Shown piece after piece: positions 6,255 to 13,207 of a stretch of 14,133 nt of DNA. The stretch lies in assembly GCA_036525795.1 (NCBI GenBank), contig DATCZS010000138.1:1-14133 (forward strand), in the 5' to 3' direction. The notes under the pieces are model-generated. The model was not told where the DNA came from. It saw only the letters and a program-made list of their open reading frames with translations, and searched no databases. The first letter of the stretch is position 1; every line of letters begins with the position of its first letter. The position numbers and the translations under genes were made by a program. Origin of the DNA: DATCZS01 sp036525795 (GTDB taxonomy: Bacteria > Actinomycetota > Acidimicrobiia > Spongiisociales > ZC4RG35).

Positions 6255-6742
6255 TGGATGCCCCCACCATCCCGGTCAAGGGACTGCTCAAGGGCATGGG
6301 CGTCACGTTCCGCACCATGATCCAGACCCTTTTCCGCCCGGGCCGCTACCTGGCCACCGTGAACTATCCGGTGGAGAAGGAGACGCCGGTGTCCCGGGCC
6401 CGCGGGGTGATCGCCCTCGATCAGGAGGCGTGCACCGTCTGCATGCTGTGCGCCCGCAACTGTCCGGACTGGTGCATCTACATCGAAGGGCACAAGGAGG
6501 AGAAGGAGCCGGACAAGCCGGGCGGCCGGGTCAAGGTCCGCGCCACCCTCGACCGGTTCGACATCGACTACGCGCTGTGCATGTACTGCGGCATCTGCGT
6601 GGAGGTGTGCCCGTTCGACGCCCTGTTCTGGAGCCCCGACTACGAGTACTCCGAAGTCCAGATGGGCAAGATGCTCCACGACATGGATCGCCTCCAGGAT
6701 TGGCTCCGGACCGTCCCCGAACCCCCGGCGCTGGAATCATGA
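6254..6742 (+). CDS. nuoI: NADH-quinone oxidoreductase subunit I (NuoI, 2x 4Fe-4S)
   Basis: This 162-aa ferredoxin-like subunit carries clusters N6a and N6b, which deliver electrons to N2 in NuoB. Both motifs are complete: C60-x2-C63-x2-C66-x3-C70-P and C109-x2-C112-x2-C115-x3-C119-P. The N-terminal amphipathic segment (KGLLKGMGVTFRTMIQ) is typical for membrane docking. I chose ATG at 6254 because it gives the standard N terminus and couples to the nuoH stop (TGATG). In the 11-subunit form of complex I, this end of the chain would be where a ferredoxin-like donor feeds electrons. The stop is followed by a heptad-repeat hairpin. Confidence 0.95.
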   Translation: MDAPTIPVKGLLKGMGVTFRTMIQTLFRPGRYLATVNYPVEKETPVSRARGVIALDQEACTVCMLCARNCPDWCIYIEGHKEEKEPDKPGGRVKVRATLDRFDIDYALCMYCGICVEVCPFDALFWSPDYEYSEVQMGKMLHDMDRLQDWLRTVPEPPALES

Positions 6743-6763
6743 TGCTCGGCTTCGCCTTACATC

Positions 6764-6835
6764 GTCTCACGTCTCACGTCTCACGCTTCGCGTCTGATGC
6801 GATGTTCGTGCGACGTGGGACGTGGGACGTGGGAC
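6764..6835 (+). repeat. Heptad-repeat inverted pair, nuoI-nuoJ gap
   Basis: The left arm is three GTCTCAC units (6764-6784) and the right arm is three GTGGGAC units (6815-6835), separated by a 30-nt interval (6785-6814). The arms form a continuous 21-bp stem in which the only non-Watson-Crick position is a U-G pair at the same place in each unit. The same stem on the opposite strand would have A-C mismatches. There is no U-run, so it is not a standard intrinsic terminator. Confidence 0.92.
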
Positions 6836-6864
6836 TCATCGAGTCACTGGAGGTGACTCGATGA
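6836..6864 (+). promoter_or_regulatory. Perfect 12-bp hairpin enclosing the nuoJ ribosome-binding site and start codon
   Basis: TCATCGAGTCAC (6836-6847) and GTGACTCGATGA (6853-6864) are exact reverse complements around the loop TGGAG. The strong Shine-Dalgarno GGAGGTGA (6849-6856) spans the loop and 3' arm, and the nuoJ ATG (6861-6863) is in the stem. It starts directly after the 21-bp heptad stem. Such pairing should limit initiation unless opened. Confidence 0.85.
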
Positions 6865-7415
6865 CGTTCGAATCGTGGATCGCCGAGCCGGTGAACTGGG
6901 TCTATCTCGCCATCGGTTCGGCGGTGCTCGTCTCCGGGTTCCGGGTGGTGACCTCTCAGAACGTCATTCGGTCCGCCCTGTACCTGGTGGCGACCCTGGC
7001 GGGTTCCGCCGGGCTGTTCCTGCTTCTCTCCGCCGAGTTCGTCGCCTGGGTCCTGGTGCTGGTCTACATCGGGGCCGTCATCGTGCTGTTCCTGTTCGGG
7101 ATCATGATCACCAGGGCGCCGATGGTGCGCGACGTGGGCCTGGACACCCCCGGGTCGCGGCCGCTGGCGGCGGTGGTGTCGCTGGCGCTGTTCGTGGTGC
7201 TCGCCTGGACGTCGCTGCAGGCCTTCGGTTCGACCGAGGTCACCGGCGTGGGCGAGGCCACGCCCACCGAGGTCCTGGCCGATTCCCTGCTCGGCCGGTT
7301 CGTGATCCCCTTCGAGATCGTCGGATTCATCCTCCTCGCCGCCCTCATTGGCGGCATCACCGTCGCCCGCCGCGACCTCACCCCTGCCGAGGAAGACGAA
7401 AGGGGAACGGTGTGA
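6861..7415 (+). CDS. nuoJ: NADH-quinone oxidoreductase subunit J (NuoJ)
   Basis: This 184-aa subunit has five membrane helices and lies in the antiporter-like membrane arm next to NuoA and NuoK. Recognisable family segments are NVIRSALYLVATL, LLLSAEFVAWVLVLVYIGAV (Glu59) and the pi-bulge helix VYIGAVIVLFLFGIMI (69-84), whose rotation is linked to coupling. Length equals the usual NuoJ. The ATG at 6861 has a near-consensus GGAGGTGA at 6849-6856; upstream in-frame ATG and GTG codons lie in repeat sequence and are rejected. The gene is 118 bp from nuoI, separated by two stacked hairpins, so it is unlikely to be coupled to nuoI by termination-reinitiation. Confidence 0.94.
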   Translation: MTFESWIAEPVNWVYLAIGSAVLVSGFRVVTSQNVIRSALYLVATLAGSAGLFLLLSAEFVAWVLVLVYIGAVIVLFLFGIMITRAPMVRDVGLDTPGSRPLAAVVSLALFVVLAWTSLQAFGSTEVTGVGEATPTEVLADSLLGRFVIPFEIVGFILLAALIGGITVARRDLTPAEEDERGTV

Positions 7416-7431
7416 AGCTCGCCACACGCCG

Positions 7432-7483
7432 CACGTCTCACGCCCTACGTCAACGCTGCATGCGACGTGGGACGTGTGACGTG
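7432..7483 (+). repeat. Heptad-repeat inverted pair, nuoJ-nuoK gap
   Basis: The left arm (7432-7451, GTCTCAC-type then degenerate) and right arm (7464-7483, GTGGGAC then GTGTGAC) pair over 20 positions: 17 Watson-Crick pairs, one U-G and two mismatches. The 12-nt loop contains GCATGC. The right arm continues as GTGGGAC (7481-7487). It is the same element as in the I-J gap but more decayed. Confidence 0.8.
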
Positions 7484-7488
7484 GGACG

Positions 7489-7509
7489 GTCGACGCCGGA
7501 GGTGTCGAC
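7489..7509 (+). promoter_or_regulatory. Shine-Dalgarno hairpin before nuoK
   Basis: GTCGACGCC (7489-7497), loop GGA (7498-7500) and GGTGTCGAC (7501-7509) form a 9-bp stem with one G-U pair in the sense RNA. The Shine-Dalgarno GGAGGTG (7498-7504) begins in the loop and runs into the 3' arm. The nuoK ATG at 7510 follows the stem immediately. Confidence 0.7.
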
Positions 7510-7815
7510 ATGATCGTCAATCAGTTCCTGATCGTGGCCGCCGCACTCTTCTCGCTGGGTGTGTACGGCCTGCTGGTGCGGCGCAACGCGGTGATGATCC
7601 TCCTGGCGGTGGAGCTGATGCTCAACGCCGTCAACCTGAACCTGATCGCCTTCGAGGCCTACCTGCGCTCGCCGGAGGCGCTGGGCCAGGTGTTCTCCAT
7701 CTTCATCATCACCGTGGCGGCGGCCGAGGTCGGCATCGGCCTGGCGATCATCCTGATGATCTTCCGTAACCGCCAGTCGGCCAACGTCGACGAACTCAAC
7801 CTGATGAAGTTCTGA
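7510..7815 (+). CDS. nuoK: NADH-quinone oxidoreductase subunit K (NuoK)
   Basis: This 101-aa, three-helix subunit is the smallest antiporter-like element of the complex I membrane arm (MrpC-like). The two buried glutamates needed for proton transfer are present: Glu35 in LLAVELMLNAVNLN and Glu73 in AAAEVGIGLAI. Length matches the family. ATG 7510 follows GGAGGTG with standard spacing, inside the small hairpin described separately. It is flanked on both sides by heptad-repeat gaps (94 bp from nuoJ, 106 bp to nuoL). Confidence 0.95.
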   Translation: MIVNQFLIVAAALFSLGVYGLLVRRNAVMILLAVELMLNAVNLNLIAFEAYLRSPEALGQVFSIFIITVAAAEVGIGLAIILMIFRNRQSANVDELNLMKF

Positions 7816-7822
7816 TGATCAT

Positions 7823-7896
7823 GTCTCACGCCTCACGCCTCACGCCTCACGCCTCACGCTCACGATGCGTGGGACGTGTGACGTGTGACGCGGGAC
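7823..7896 (+). repeat. Heptad-repeat inverted pair, nuoK-nuoL gap
   Basis: The left arm is GTCTCAC followed by four perfect GCCTCAC units (7823-7857) and a 6-bp remnant GCTCAC (7858-7863). The right arm is GTGGGAC, GTGTGAC, GTGTGAC, GCGGGAC (7869-7896). Pairing is less regular than in the other gaps because the left arm has been homogenised to GCCTCAC, giving a C-A clash per unit and also a U-U where it faces GTGTGAC. The junction between arms is only about 5 bp (GATGC). Confidence 0.85.
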
Positions 7897-7898
7897 GG

Positions 7899-7921
7899 AC
7901 GACTCCGCAGGAGGCCGTCGT
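7899..7921 (+). promoter_or_regulatory. Bulged Shine-Dalgarno hairpin before nuoL
   Basis: ACGA (7899-7902) pairs with TCGT (7918-7921), and CTCC (7903-7906) pairs with GGAG (7910-7913) around the loop GCA. A GCCG bulge lies in the 3' arm. The Shine-Dalgarno AGGAGG (7909-7914) is mostly within the inner stem, 7 bp before the nuoL ATG. It is a less perfect relative of the nuoJ, nuoK and nuoN hairpins. Confidence 0.5.
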
Positions 7922-9976
7922 ATGACCAACCTTCTTCTGTTCGCCGCCGAGGAGGGCGGTCACGGCGGGGCCGAGGCGCTGTCCGACGGCGGGTTCTTCG
8001 CCGACTGGGCCGGACTGATGCTCATCTCGCCGTTCGTGGCCTTCCTGCTGATCGTCTTCTTCGGCAAGCGCCTCAAGTACCAGGGGGCCGAGTTCGCCAT
8101 CGGGGCGCTGGCGTTCAACCTGGTGTGGGCGTCTGTGCTGTTCGTGATGAACATGACCGAGGGGATCCTCCACGAGGTGCGCTTCGAGGTGGCCCGCATC
8201 GGGCTGTTCGAGGGCCGCGACCTGATCTTCGAGCTGGGATGGATGGTCGACGGCCTCTCCATCATGATGTACTGGGTGGTCGCCTTCGTCGGCCTGCTGG
8301 TGTTCGTCTACGCGGTCGGCTACATGCACGGCGACGTCCGGGTCAGCTGGTTCTTCGCCGCCTTCTCGATCTTCGCCGGGTCGATGCTCATCCTGGTGGG
8401 TGCCCCCAACCTGATCCAGCTGATCATCGGCTGGGAGGGCGTCGGCCTCGCCTCCTACCTGCTCATCGGGTTCTACTGGGAGGACCTCGACAACGTCCGG
8501 TCCGGCAACAAGGCGTTCCTCACCAACAAGGTGGCGGACGTTGGTCTCATCCTGGGCGCCATCCTGTTCGGGCTGGCGATCGGGTCGTTCCGGTTCGTCG
8601 ACATCAACGAGGCGGCCTTCGCCGGCGAGGCGGCCATCGGGGCGGTGGCGGTGGCCGGAGGGCTGCTGTTGTTCTTCGGGGCGATGGGCAAGTCGGCCCA
8701 GTTCCCGCTCCACATCTGGCTCCCGGACGCCATGGCCGGCCCCACGCCGGTGTCCGCCCTCATGCACGCCGCCACCATGGTCACCGCCGGCATCTATCTG
8801 ATGGCCCGCACATTCCCGATCTATCAGGGCTTCGCAGAGGAGGCGGGGATCCGCCCGATCATGGTGACGATCGGGGTGATCACCCTCTTCGGCATGGGCC
8901 TGCTGGCGCTGGTGGCCGACGACATCAAGAAGGTCCTCGCCTATTCGACGGTGTCCCAGCTGGGCTACATGATGACGGCGGTCGCCGCCGGCGGGTACAC
9001 CGCCGGGCTCTTCCACCTGTTCACCCACGCCTTCTTCAAGGCGCTGCTGTTCCTCGGTGCCGGCTCGGTGATCCACGCCGTGCACTCCAACAACATGAGC
9101 GACATGGGCGGCCTGCGCAGGGACATGCCCAAGACCTACTGGACGTTCCTCATCGGCTCGCTGTCGCTGGCGGGGATCATCCCGCTGGCCGGGTTCTTCT
9201 CGAAGGACGAGATCCTGGCCACCCTCGACTACGAGGGGTACACCGCCTTCATGTGGGTGGCGATCGCCGGTGCGTTCGTGACCGCCTTCTACATGACCAG
9301 GGCGGTGGCGCTCACCTTCTTCGGCACATACAAGGGTCACGGCCATCCGCACGAGTCGCCAGCGGTGATGACCACGCCGCTGATCATCCTGGCGGTCCCG
9401 TCGGTGATCGCCGGGTTCCTGAACATCCCCGGGGTGAAGCTGGGCTCGCTGCGCAACTTCACCGAGTGGCTGTCCGCCCGGGTGGTGCCGATGGGCGATC
9501 ATCACGCCGAGGCGATCGACTGGTCGCTGGCCGCGTACGGTCTCACCGCCGGCATCCTCGGGATCGCTCTCGGCTGGATGCTGTTTGCCCGGGATGCCGA
9601 GACCCAGACGGCCCGCGACCGGGTGGAGATCCCGCTGCTCTACCCGCTGCTGCGCCAGAAGTACTACCTCGACCACGCCGCCCTCGGGGCGGTCTGGTTC
9701 ACCATGAACCCGGTGGCCCGGGCGGTCAACTGGGTGAACACCTACGTGATCGACGGCATCGTCAACGGGGCGGGCCTGTTGGCGAAGGGCCTGGGACGGG
9801 TCGTCTACGGCGGATTCGACCAGCGGGGGATCGACCTGGTCTTCAACGGTTTGTCGGCGGCCGCCGACTCCGCCGGATCCGCCCTGCGCAAGTTGCAGAC
9901 CGGCCGTGTCCAGCAGTACGCCACCGGCTTCGTGCTTGGTGCGCTGGTGCTGGTGGTCGTGATCGCAGTGTTCTGA
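7922..9976 (+). CDS. nuoL: NADH-quinone oxidoreductase subunit L (NuoL)
   Basis: This 684-aa distal proton-pumping subunit is antiporter-like (MrpA family). Key residues are in place: Glu172 in LIIGWEGVGLASYL, Lys257 in GKSAQFPLHIWLPDA, His282 in LMHAATMVTAG, and the DDIKKVLAYSTVSQLGYM helix (333-350). The C-terminal region includes the extra amphipathic lateral helix and a final transmembrane segment (YATGFVLGALVLVVVIAVF), so it is a genuine NuoL and not a NuoM or Mrp paralogue. The short N terminus has a Gly/Glu-rich loop (EEGGHGGAEAL) before helix 1. ATG 7922 follows AGGAGG at 7 bp. nuoM follows after only 29 bp. Confidence 0.95.
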   Translation: MTNLLLFAAEEGGHGGAEALSDGGFFADWAGLMLISPFVAFLLIVFFGKRLKYQGAEFAIGALAFNLVWASVLFVMNMTEGILHEVRFEVARIGLFEGRDLIFELGWMVDGLSIMMYWVVAFVGLLVFVYAVGYMHGDVRVSWFFAAFSIFAGSMLILVGAPNLIQLIIGWEGVGLASYLLIGFYWEDLDNVRSGNKAFLTNKVADVGLILGAILFGLAIGSFRFVDINEAAFAGEAAIGAVAVAGGLLLFFGAMGKSAQFPLHIWLPDAMAGPTPVSALMHAATMVTAGIYLMARTFPIYQGFAEEAGIRPIMVTIGVITLFGMGLLALVADDIKKVLAYSTVSQLGYMMTAVAAGGYTAGLFHLFTHAFFKALLFLGAGSVIHAVHSNNMSDMGGLRRDMPKTYWTFLIGSLSLAGIIPLAGFFSKDEILATLDYEGYTAFMWVAIAGAFVTAFYMTRAVALTFFGTYKGHGHPHESPAVMTTPLIILAVPSVIAGFLNIPGVKLGSLRNFTEWLSARVVPMGDHHAEAIDWSLAAYGLTAGILGIALGWMLFARDAETQTARDRVEIPLLYPLLRQKYYLDHAALGAVWFTMNPVARAVNWVNTYVIDGIVNGAGLLAKGLGRVVYGGFDQRGIDLVFNGLSAAADSAGSALRKLQTGRVQQYATGFVLGALVLVVVIAVF

Positions 9977-10005
9977 GAGTTCGAGGAAGAGAGAGGCACA
10001 CGACG

Positions 10006-11637
10006 ATGGAATTGTTCGAAAGCGGCTGGGGACTCAGCCTGATCGTCTTCCTGCCGCTGGTGGGGGCGATCGTGGCGCTGGCCATCCCCAAGGACAACGA
10101 AGACGCCGTGAAGCAGTGGTCGCTGCTGGTGGCGGTGGCCACCTTCCTGCTGTCGCTGGTCGCGGTCTTCCAGTTCGACTACGGGTCGGCGAGCGCCTTC
10201 CAGTTCGAGGCGGATGTGCCGTGGATCGCCGCCATCGGCGCCAACTACCACGTCGGTCTGGACGGGATCAGCCTGCCGCTGCTGGTCCTTTCGACCTTCG
10301 TGACGGTGCTGGCGATCATCTATTCGTGGGACCACTGGGAGGAGCCCCGCAACCCCAAGGCGTTCTTGATCCTCATGCTGATCCTGGCGACGGGGATGAA
10401 TGGGACCTTCGTGGCGCTCGACCTGGTGCTGTTCTTCATCTTCTTCGAGGTGGTGCTGCTCCCGATGTACTTCATGATCGGCATCTGGGGTGACAAGTCG
10501 ATGCGCAGCATCCCCGGGTTCAGCCGCCAGGTGGAGACCCGGCTCTATGCCTCGATCAAGTTCTTCCTGTTCACCCTGTTCGGGTCGGCGTTCATGCTGC
10601 TCGGCTTCCTCGCCCTGTACTTCAAGTCGGGCGACTTCGGGGCCCGCACCTTCGACATCCCCGAGCTGATCGCCCTCGCCCCGCAGTTCGCCGGCTGGGG
10701 CGCCGCCGGGCTGGTGTTCGGGGCGATGTTCCTCGGCTTCGCCGTGAAGGTGCCGATGTGGCCGTTCCACACCTGGCTGCCCGACGCCCACACCGCCGCA
10801 CCCACGGTCGGTTCGGTGCTGCTGGCCGCCATCCTGCTGAAGCTCGGCTCGTACGCCTTCATCCGCATTTCGATTCCGATCCTCCCGGACACGGCCCGGG
10901 AGTGGGCGCCGGCGATCGCCGTGCTGGCCGTGATCGGGATCATCTACGGCTCGCTTGCCTGTCTGGCCCAGACCGACATGAAGCGGCTCATCGCCTTTTC
11001 GTCGGTGGGCCACATGGGATTCGTGATGCTGGGCATCGCCACCATGACCGACGTCGGGATCAACGCCGCGATCATCGGCATGGTCGCCCACGGCCTCATC
11101 ACCGGCCTGCTCTTCTTCCTGGCCGGGTCGATGAGCCACCGCTATCACACGCGGGAGATGGCCCGTCTGGGCGGCAACCAGAAGCTGATGCCGGTGATGG
11201 GCGGCATCCTCGCCTTCACCGCCATGGCTTCGCTCGGCCTGCCCGGTCTGGCCGGGTTCTGGGGCGAGTTCATGTCGCTCCTCGGCGCCTACAACCCGCT
11301 GGAGGCGTTGCGTGGGGACTATCTGACGCTCTTCCGGACGTCGATGGTGCTGGGGGCGGTCGGCACGGTGCTGACGGCCGGCTACATGCTGTTCATGCTG
11401 CAGAAGGTGAACCTGGGCGAGCCGAGCGAGGAGTGGGCAGGCCACGACTTCCACGACGTGGACCGCTTCGAGATGACCGCCTGGGTGCCGCTGATCATCC
11501 TGATCGTCGTCATCGGTTTCTATCCCAAGCTGGTGTTCGGCGCCACCACCGACGCCGTCGTCTCGCTGGTCAACACCGCCTTCGGGGAAGGCGCCGCCAC
11601 CACCGCCGCCACCGTCTCATCGGTCCTGGGAGGCTGA
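10006..11637 (+). CDS. nuoM: NADH-quinone oxidoreductase subunit M (NuoM)
   Basis: This 543-aa antiporter-like proton-pumping subunit has about 14 helices. Diagnostic residues are Glu148 in FFIFFEVVLLPMYFM, Lys248 in AVKVPMWPFHTWLPDAH, Lys279 in ILLKLGSYAF, and the TDMKRLIAFSSVGHMGFVM helix. I chose ATG 10006, preceded by GAGAGG (9991-9996) at 9 bp; the open frame extends far upstream only as an antisense-type artefact inside nuoL. The L-M gap is the only non-overlapping short gap and has neither heptad repeats nor a start-site hairpin. After the stop, a different heptad series leads into nuoN. Confidence 0.95.
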   Translation: MELFESGWGLSLIVFLPLVGAIVALAIPKDNEDAVKQWSLLVAVATFLLSLVAVFQFDYGSASAFQFEADVPWIAAIGANYHVGLDGISLPLLVLSTFVTVLAIIYSWDHWEEPRNPKAFLILMLILATGMNGTFVALDLVLFFIFFEVVLLPMYFMIGIWGDKSMRSIPGFSRQVETRLYASIKFFLFTLFGSAFMLLGFLALYFKSGDFGARTFDIPELIALAPQFAGWGAAGLVFGAMFLGFAVKVPMWPFHTWLPDAHTAAPTVGSVLLAAILLKLGSYAFIRISIPILPDTAREWAPAIAVLAVIGIIYGSLACLAQTDMKRLIAFSSVGHMGFVMLGIATMTDVGINAAIIGMVAHGLITGLLFFLAGSMSHRYHTREMARLGGNQKLMPVMGGILAFTAMASLGLPGLAGFWGEFMSLLGAYNPLEALRGDYLTLFRTSMVLGAVGTVLTAGYMLFMLQKVNLGEPSEEWAGHDFHDVDRFEMTAWVPLIILIVVIGFYPKLVFGATTDAVVSLVNTAFGEGAATTAATVSSVLGG

Positions 11638-11642
11638 GGGTG

Positions 11643-11677
11643 GCTGACCGCCGATCGCTGATCGCTGATCGCTCATC
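11643..11677 (+). repeat. Heptad series of a different type, nuoM-nuoN gap
   Basis: Five 7-bp units run in phase from 6 bp after the nuoM stop: GCTGACC, GCCGATC, GCTGATC, GCTGATC, GCTCATC. The period equals that of the other arrays, but the unit is GCTGATC-like and there is no inverted partner arm. The series continues in phase into the 5' arm of the nuoN start hairpin (GATGACC at 11678-11684). Confidence 0.8.
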
Positions 11678-11699
11678 GATGACCGGAGGTCGTCGATGA
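11673..11699 (+). promoter_or_regulatory. 12-bp hairpin enclosing the nuoN ribosome-binding site and start codon
   Basis: TCATCGATGACC (11673-11684), loop GGA (11685-11687) and GGTCGTCGATGA (11688-11699) form a 12-bp stem whose only non-Watson-Crick pair is a U-G in the sense RNA. The Shine-Dalgarno GGAGG (11685-11689) is in the loop and first pairs. The nuoN ATG (11696-11698) is in the stem, as at nuoJ. Confidence 0.82.
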
Positions 11700-13207
11700 C
11701 CTGGGAGATCGACTACCTGGCGCTGGCGCCCGAGATCATCATCGTGGTGACGATGCTCGGGGTGGTGGGGCTCGACCTGTTCCTGCCCCGGCCGCTCAAG
11801 TACTGGACCGCCACCCTGGGTGTGGTCGGACTGTCGGCGGCGGCCATCGCCCTGCTGATGGGGTTGTTCGCCGGCGATTCGGTGGTGTCGATGTTCGACG
11901 GGTCGTACGTGGTCGACGACTTCGCCCGGGTGATGAAGGGCCTCTTCATCGCCGCCGGCTATCTGGTGCTGCTGATGTCGGTCTCGTATGTGGAGGCCGA
12001 CCGCTACTACCAGGGCGAGTACTACTTCCTGCTGCTCAGTTCGATCCTGGGCTCGGTGGTGATGGCCTCGGCCCGCGACCTGATCGTGCTGTTCATCGGA
12101 CTCGAGCTGACCACCGCCCCGCTGTTCCTGCTGGCCGGGTGGAGGAAGGGCGACATCAAGTCGAACGAGGCGTCGCTCAAGTACTTCATCCTCGGGGTGC
12201 TCTCCACCGCCATCCTGCTGTGGGGCATGTCGATGCTGTTCGGGATCACCGGCGCCGTCGACTTCGTCACCATCCGCGACCAGGTGGCGGCCATCGCCGG
12301 TGGGTCGATCCCGGGGGCGGAGCCGCTGCTGGGCCTGGCGATCCTGTTCATCCTGGTCGGGTTCGGCTTCAAGGTGTCCGCCGTGCCGTTCCATTTCTGG
12401 GCGCCGGACACCTACGAGGGCGCCCCCACCCCGGTCACCGCCTACCTGTCGGTAAGTTCGAAGGCGGCAGGTTTCGTGGGGCTGTTCGTGGTCGTGTACG
12501 TGGCGCTGCCCGAGGCGGTCGACGTCTGGGGGCCTGGCCTGTGGGCGCTCTCGGCGCTGTCGATGACGGTCGCCAACCTGTCGGCACTGCGCCAGACCAA
12601 CGTGGTGCGGCTGTTCGCCTATTCGTCGATCGCCCAGGCCGGGTTCATGCTGGTGCCGTTCGCGGCGGCGGCGGTGGCGGGTCCCGAGCATCTCGCTACC
12701 GGGCTCTCGGCCTCGGTCGTCTACCTGCTCATCTACGCCATCATGAACCTGGGGGCGTTCGCCGGGATCATCCTGGCGGCCCGCCGCACCGGCAGCGGCG
12801 AGCTCGAACGCTGGGCCGGGCTGGGCCGGCTGGATCCCCGACTCGGGGTGCTGCTGGTGATCTTCGTGTTCTCGCTGGCCGGGCTTCCGCCGCTGGCGGG
12901 CTGGTACGCCAAGTTCGCCATGTTCAGCGCAGCCATCACGGCCGGGGGCACCGGGGCGATCGTGCTGGCCGCCATCGCCGCCGTCAACGCCGTCATTGCC
13001 TTCTACTACTACGCCAGGGTGGTGAAGACGCTGTGGTTCGACGAGCCGCCCGCCGGCGCCGCTCCGATCACCGAGGGTCCGGCCGGTTCGCTCGGCCTGG
13101 CGATGGGGATCGCGGCGGTGCTCACAGTGGTGATCGGCTTCTATCCGACCATCGCCGGCTTCTTCGGCGAGGCCACCGACGTCCTGATCACCGCCGCCGG
13201 GGGATAG
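11696..13207 (+). CDS. nuoN: NADH-quinone oxidoreductase subunit N (NuoN)
   Basis: This 503-aa antiporter-like proton-pumping subunit is the last nuo gene of the cluster. Family features are Glu137 in FIGLELTTAPLFLLAGW, Lys162 in ASLKYFILG, Lys226 and His233 in FKVSAVPFHFWAPDTYEGAP, and Lys256 in VSSKAAGF, followed by the QTNVVRLFAYSSIAQAGFM helix. It contains about 14 helices and is full length. The ATG at 11696 follows GGAGG by 6 bp. The 58-bp gap after nuoM holds GCTGATC-type heptads and a hairpin over the start codon. Confidence 0.95.
   Translation: MTWEIDYLALAPEIIIVVTMLGVVGLDLFLPRPLKYWTATLGVVGLSAAAIALLMGLFAGDSVVSMFDGSYVVDDFARVMKGLFIAAGYLVLLMSVSYVEADRYYQGEYYFLLLSSILGSVVMASARDLIVLFIGLELTTAPLFLLAGWRKGDIKSNEASLKYFILGVLSTAILLWGMSMLFGITGAVDFVTIRDQVAAIAGGSIPGAEPLLGLAILFILVGFGFKVSAVPFHFWAPDTYEGAPTPVTAYLSVSSKAAGFVGLFVVVYVALPEAVDVWGPGLWALSALSMTVANLSALRQTNVVRLFAYSSIAQAGFMLVPFAAAAVAGPEHLATGLSASVVYLLIYAIMNLGAFAGIILAARRTGSGELERWAGLGRLDPRLGVLLVIFVFSLAGLPPLAGWYAKFAMFSAAITAGGTGAIVLAAIAAVNAVIAFYYYARVVKTLWFDEPPAGAAPITEGPAGSLGLAMGIAAVLTVVIGFYPTIAGFFGEATDVLITAAGG

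Noticed and set aside
6764..6835. Intrinsic transcription terminator between nuoI and nuoJ
   Set aside because: The stem is long but has no U-run after it and is followed at once by another hairpin carrying the nuoJ start; nuoJ to nuoN must still be transcribed. Partial attenuation remains possible.
7847..9676. 609-aa open frame on the minus strand, antisense to nuoL
   Set aside because: It is rich in Arg, His, Gln, Glu and Gly with no domain pattern, as expected for the complement of a GC-rich membrane-protein gene; nuoL is certain on the other strand. The same applies to the long minus-strand frames at 9805-11454, 11570-13288 and 3239-4639.
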